Assembly: GCA_030641085.1 (NCBI GenBank)
Contig: DAOWIC010000080.1
Coordinates: 1-6,236, forward strand
Source of the DNA: Calditrichota bacterium
Lineage (GTDB): Bacteria; Zixibacteria; MSB-5A5; GN15; FEB-12
Direction of reading: 5' to 3'
DNA length: 6,236 bases
This document shows, in pieces, positions 6,209-6,236 of this stretch (the first letter of the stretch is position 1; the number at the start of each line of letters is the position of its first letter). The notes below the pieces were generated by a model. The model was not told the origin of the DNA, searched no databases, and was given only the letters and a program-made list of their open reading frames with translations. The translations under genes were made by a program, and so were the position numbers.

Positions 6209-6236
6209 TTACTTAATCTTTAGCACAATTCTCTTC
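6209..6236 (-). CDS. Last codons of an unidentified minus-strand gene (runs off the right edge)
   Basis: One minus-strand frame reads KRIVLKIK followed by TAA at 6211-6209. The strong minus-oriented terminator 36 bases downstream shows that a gene must end here; this frame stops closest to it with a plausible protein tail. A second frame (ending NCAKD, stop at 6215-6213) and a third (stop at 6224-6222) cannot be excluded. The basic-hydrophobic tail resembles the end of FlgD-Ig or type IX-like C-terminal sorting domains common in FCB bacteria, but eight residues are too few to identify a product. Confidence 0.45.

Overview
This window reads as a chromosomal segment from a Gram-negative (two-membrane) bacterium. 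The support is an MCE/MlaD-type lipid-transport protein, a lipobox-bearing lipoprotein, and conserved housekeeping genes. The lipoprotein begins Cys-Val-Tyr-Tyr-Asn-Thr-Phe-Tyr-Asn-Ala, an opening I associate with TPR lipoproteins of FCB-group candidate lineages (Zixibacteria, KSB1, Marinimicrobia-like). The C-terminal tail at the right edge (KRIVLKIK) fits the same group. This placement is inference, not proof. The core genes are moderately GC-rich; a sampled 60-base line of rsgA is 60% GC.

Layout: five genes lie on the minus strand and read right to left. They are rsgA (circularly permuted ribosome-assembly GTPase, 5188-4280), an mlaD-like MCE protein (4229-3327), a GH57 alpha-amylase/4-alpha-glucanotransferase (3323-1140), a class III sirtuin deacylase (1034-291; a start at 1094 is possible), and the N-terminus of a TPR-like lipoprotein (195 to beyond the left edge). 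mlaD and the GH57 gene are separated by only 3 bases and are surely co-transcribed. The 50-105-base gaps elsewhere allow one operon with internal promoters. No single pathway links all five: ribosome maturation, envelope lipid traffic, storage-glucan remodelling and NAD-dependent deacylation sit side by side as a housekeeping cluster.

The right end differs. A plus-strand DUF3800 gene (5355-6131) is visibly more AT-rich than its neighbours (sampled lines 40-50% GC) and is inserted in the opposite orientation. It is followed by a strong hairpin whose geometry (G-U wobbles plus a U-rich tail) works only for minus-strand transcription. That hairpin therefore terminates a gene entering from the right edge, whose last eight codons and stop (6236-6209) are visible. 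Between the DUF3800 gene and rsgA lie 166 bases holding a possible 36-codon minus-strand ORF and candidate promoter elements.

No rRNA, tRNA, CRISPR array, insertion sequence or attachment site was found. The most accessory-looking item is the DUF3800 gene, a probable RNase H-fold protein of unknown function. I see no multi-gene new system inside this window.
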